A stretch of DNA of 64,000 nt from Moorella thermoacetica. Lineage in GTDB: Bacteria > Bacillota > DSM-521 > Neomoorellales > Neomoorellaceae. The first letter of the stretch is position 1, and each line of letters begins with the position of its first letter. The position numbers and the translations under genes are program-made. Location: assembly GCF_001267405.1 (NCBI RefSeq), contig NZ_CP012369.1, positions 1,452,001 to 1,516,000 of the forward strand, in the 5' to 3' direction. The notes under the pieces are model-generated. The model did not search any database. It was not told the DNA's origin and saw only the letters and a list, made by a program, of their open reading frames with translations. Positions 61,758 through 64,000 of the stretch are shown here, piece by piece.

Positions 61758-62611
61758 TAAGCATACCACCCCGGCCGGGACTGGACCAGAGCCAGGTCTT
61801 CCTGTTTTTTAATCAAAACCGGCAGGGTAGAGCCAATTACTTCCTCATTTAAGTCCTCAACCTTGAGGGCCTGTAACACCTGCGCCCATTCCAGGGTTTC
61901 CGCGATACCGGGCGGCTTTTTTAACCCCCTGCCCCGCAGTCCCTGGACAAAATTAACTATGCCGGAGGCCAGGGAAGGCGGCAGGTGCGGTAGCTTCAGG
62001 CGTAAAATAGCCAGTTCCTCTTCGCGACCGGGGAAGTCCAGGTAGAGATAGAGGCAGCGTCGCCTCAAGGCATCGCTCAATTCGCGGACGCGGTTACTGG
62101 TAATAACCACCATGGGCACAGCGCGGGCTCTGACAGTACCGTATTCCGGTATGGAAACCTGGTAGTCAGCCAGGGCCTCCAGGAGGAAGCTTTCAAACTC
62201 TTCATCGCTTTTATCCAGCTCATCAATGAGGAGGGTAACCGGTTCCGGGCTCAAGAAGGCCTTCAGGATGGGCCGGGGTAATAAAAACTCCTCGCTGAAG
62301 AGGTCCTTCTGGACTTCCGACCATGCGCCGTGTTGCGCCTGCAGGTAGAGAAGCTGCTTCTGGTAGTTCCACTCATAAAGAGCCCGGCTTTCATCCAGTC
62401 CCTCGTAACACTGGAGGCGGATTAACCGGGTACCGGTCGCCCGGGCAAGGGCCCAGGCCAGTTCCGTCTTGCCCACCCCGGCCGGGCCTTCCACCAGCAC
62501 CGGTTTCTGCAGGATATCTGCCAGGTAGATCGCCACCTTAACGTTATTGCCGGCCAGGTAGCCAACCCGGGACAGCCTTTCCCCAACCTCGTCGGGACCC
62601 TTAAAAAACAA
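61757..62611 (-). CDS. MoxR-family AAA+ ATPase (CoxD-like)
   Basis: A 284-residue AAA ATPase. Walker A is EGPAGVGKTELAWALA (about 40-55); Walker B LLIDELDKSDEEFESFLLEAL; sensor and arginine finger regions VVITSNRVRELSDALRRRCL. Start TTG at 62611 with a GGGGG site. Works with the VWA protein downstream. Confidence 0.88.
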   Translation of the reverse strand: MFFKGPDEVGERLSRVGYLAGNNVKVAIYLADILQKPVLVEGPAGVGKTELAWALARATGTRLIRLQCYEGLDESRALYEWNYQKQLLYLQAQHGAWSEVQKDLFSEEFLLPRPILKAFLSPEPVTLLIDELDKSDEEFESFLLEALADYQVSIPEYGTVRARAVPMVVITSNRVRELSDALRRRCLYLYLDFPGREEELAILRLKLPHLPPSLASGIVNFVQGLRGRGLKKPPGIAETLEWAQVLQALKVEDLNEEVIGSTLPVLIKKQEDLALVQSRPGWYA

Positions 62612-62717
62612 TAGTCATACCCCCTTTTACTGCTTACCTAATCAGGAGTTTTTTGTTATACTTTTATCATCCAGATTTATTCCTCAAATTAACTGCCAGG
62701 GAGAGGGGAGCAACCCC

Positions 62718-62918
62718 ATGGAAGAGTTACTCAAACAAATTTTAAACGAATTACATACATTAAACAATCGGGTTGGCAACCTGGAACCGGGTCAAGAGTC
62801 CATGAACGCCAGGCTCATTTAACACGAGTTGCGCTACGTCCGGGAAGATATCAGGCGTCTTAGCAACCGCCTGAGTACCCAGGAAGAGGAGATTGTCATG
62901 CTGAAGCGGTTGAAGTAA
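62718..62918 (+). pseudogene. Small coiled-coil gene with an in-frame stop codon
   Basis: From ATG 62718 the frame reads MEELLKQILNELHTLNNRVG to a TAA at 62820-62822, then continues HELRYVREDIRRLSNRLSTQ, EEEIVMLKRLK to a stop at 62918. The two parts form one 66-residue coiled coil if the stop were CAA (Gln). A natural nonsense mutation is likely. The purpose is unknown. Confidence 0.6.
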
Positions 62919-63046
62919 TAACCAGATACCCATACCAGCCCTGACGGAATTAATCAAAGGAGGAAAATCCCGGGCGTTGGAACGCAACCGTTTATTATAA
63001 AGTTGCCGTGACAACTTTAACAGACGTAAAACAAGGTGGTGGAGGC

Positions 63047-63418
63047 ATGCGCATTTGCATAACTTTTAATAACAACATTACGGTACCTGCCGAACTAAAC
63101 GACAGTGAAACCGCCAGGAAAATCCAGGACGCCCTTCCCCTGGCCGGCAGGGTGAATACCTGGGGCCACGAAATCTACTTCTCCATTCCGGTAAAGGCAG
63201 GCCTGGAAAAGGGTGCTACAGAGGTAATGGAAATTGGCGACATCGCCTACTGGCCTCCGGGTCATGCTTTATGCCTCTTTTTCGGCCCGACTCCGGCCAG
63301 TGTCGATGATAAGCCTCGAGCGGCCAGCCCGGTAAATAAAATCGGGCGTTTTGAGGCAGATAGTCATATTTTAAAGCAAGTTCCTGACGGTGCCAGGGTG
63401 GAGATAAAGGAAGCATGA
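63047..63418 (+). CDS. Cyclophilin-like fold (TM1367-type) protein
   Basis: A 123-residue protein from ATG 63047 with GGTGGAGG upstream. It has ICITFNNNITVPAELND, LPLAGRVNTWGHEIYFSIPV and GDIAYWPPGHALCLFFGPTP, typical of the cyclophilin-like DUF369 family, which lacks prolyl isomerase residues. Function unknown. A start at 63008 is possible but lacks a ribosome site. Confidence 0.8.
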   Translation: MRICITFNNNITVPAELNDSETARKIQDALPLAGRVNTWGHEIYFSIPVKAGLEKGATEVMEIGDIAYWPPGHALCLFFGPTPASVDDKPRAASPVNKIGRFEADSHILKQVPDGARVEIKEA

Positions 63419-63424
63419 TACGAG

Positions 63425-63451
63425 CCGGCCTGCAGTAAACCTGCAGGCCGG
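63425..63451. other. Strong hairpin after the cyclophilin-like gene
   Basis: CCGGCCTGCAG-TAAAC-CTGCAGGCCGG is a perfect 11-bp stem 6 nt after the stop. No U-run follows. Probably a transcript-end or stability element. Confidence 0.55.
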
Positions 63452-63606
63452 TATGCTTAATGGCGAAATAAACACCAGTTAACCTCTAAATTCCCCCGGT
63501 GTAACCTTCCGGTAATTGCCTGCATAGATTAAATTACTGGAAGGGGTTGCCATGGGACGGAGGGTGCAGGTAATACAGTTGGAATAATAAGGTAGGAGGG
63601 ATTACT

Positions 63607-63693
63607 ATGGGTGGCTTTTTTGGACCTGGTTTCTTCGGTCACTGGGGCTTTATCCTGTTTTTGATCCTCATCCTGTTGTTCTTTGGTAATTAA
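63607..63693 (+). CDS. YjcZ-family sporulation protein, 28 residues (second copy)
   Basis: Starts at ATG 63607 with AGGAGGG upstream. Reads MGGFFGPGFFGHWGFILFLI and LILLFFGN. It matches the copy at 60278 except for two residues. A hairpin follows. Two nearly identical copies in 3.4 kb suggest recent duplication. Confidence 0.85.
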   Translation: MGGFFGPGFFGHWGFILFLILILLFFGN

Positions 63694-63722
63694 TAACCTA
63701 ACCCTTTCGTCTTAAGGCTCCC

Positions 63723-63755
63723 CGGGGCTGCTGGCAATATGCCGGCAGCCCTTAC
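63723..63755 (+). terminator. Terminator after the second YjcZ gene
   Basis: GGGCTGCTGGC...GCCGGCAGCCC (63725-63751) is followed by TTACCTTT. Moderately convincing. Confidence 0.55.
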
Positions 63756-63927
63756 CTTTAAATGCGGGTTTTACTAAAGAATATCCTGGCGCGCTTCCTC
63801 GAGGTGACTTGTAATAATAATTGGAGCTTGCTGGACGTTGATTGTAAGCTAGGCATGGAAAAATGGAACGCAGGCTGCCCCCTATTCATATAATACTCTG
63901 CAAGCCACTTGCGAGGAGGTTTCTTTT

Positions 63928-64000
63928 ATGCGTTTTGGCCTCGCCCTGGGAGGCGGGGGGCTAAAGGGAATAGCTCACCTTGGCGTCCTGCGCGTCCTGG
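63928..64000 (+). CDS. Patatin-like phospholipase, N-terminal part (runs off the window)
   Basis: Starts at ATG 63928 with GAGGAGG upstream. The first 24 residues are MRFGLALGGGGLKGIAHLGV and so on. GGGGLKG is the oxyanion-hole motif of the patatin/RssA family. The catalytic Ser (GxSxG) lies beyond 64000. Membrane-lipid hydrolase by family. Confidence 0.85.
   Translation, partial: MRFGLALGGGGLKGIAHLGVLRVL

Noticed and set aside
1-64000. CRISPR arrays, tRNA or rRNA genes
   Set aside because: No regularly spaced repeats and no tRNA- or rRNA-like sequence was seen anywhere.

Overview
The window looks like chromosomal DNA of a GC-rich, spore-forming, acetogenic Clostridium-class bacterium, most likely Moorella (M. 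thermoacetica or a close relative). This is inferred from gene content. There is a complete spoIIIA operon and an intact sigK. folD (a Wood-Ljungdahl enzyme) sits next to nfnAB (electron-bifurcating transhydrogenase). Codon use is GC-rich with many TTG and GTG starts. No database search was run.

Layout. Positions 1-7.8 kb (minus strand): partial dxs, a membrane protein, a 0.8-kb non-coding stretch with internal repeats, ispA-xseB, a ~320-bp palindromic repeat, then xseA-folD-nfnB-nfnA. 8.0-9.3 kb: a plus-strand MFS exporter. 9.3-15.3 kb: a TsaD-like paralog, nusB, the DUF2273-AmaP-Asp23 envelope-stress set, biotin carboxylase, and a carboxyltransferase fused to a biotin carrier whose leader looks like an attenuator. 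15.4-17.7 kb: a PIN toxin-antitoxin pair and an APC permease. 17.8-23.9 kb: spoIIIAA-AH, interrupted between AF and AG by a second copy of the palindromic repeat. 24-29.7 kb: a CD1247-like protein, efp, an M24 peptidase, aroQ and tldD/tldE. 29.7-41.3 kb: a full type IV pilus locus (pilB, T, C, A, D, minor pilins, pilM, N, O). 41.3-45.7 kb: aroB, K, C, E and yqeG. These genes run almost continuously on the minus strand.

45.7-56.1 kb is an accessory island. It holds a large serine recombinase, two intact HEPN/MNT pairs and one decayed pair, a YgiT/DUF4258 toxin-antitoxin pair, broken plasmid- or ICE-type replication genes, an internally deleted IS with matching terminal repeats, secreted proteins, and an IS110 fragment that truncates another gene. 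Several of these small or broken genes lack a normal start or are very short and are easy to miss.

56.3-58.4 kb carries a compact agr-like peptide signalling system: AgrB, a 40-residue AgrD whose ring residue appears to be serine rather than cysteine, a multi-membrane-segment protein and a separate SpoOB/GHKL-type kinase. No response regulator is next to it. It lies just upstream of sigK in genome coordinates. The end of the window has sporulation-linked features: sigK, three tiny YjcZ-family proteins, a MoxR/CoxE pair, a cyclophilin-like protein and the start of a patatin-like phospholipase. No tRNA, rRNA or CRISPR array was seen.
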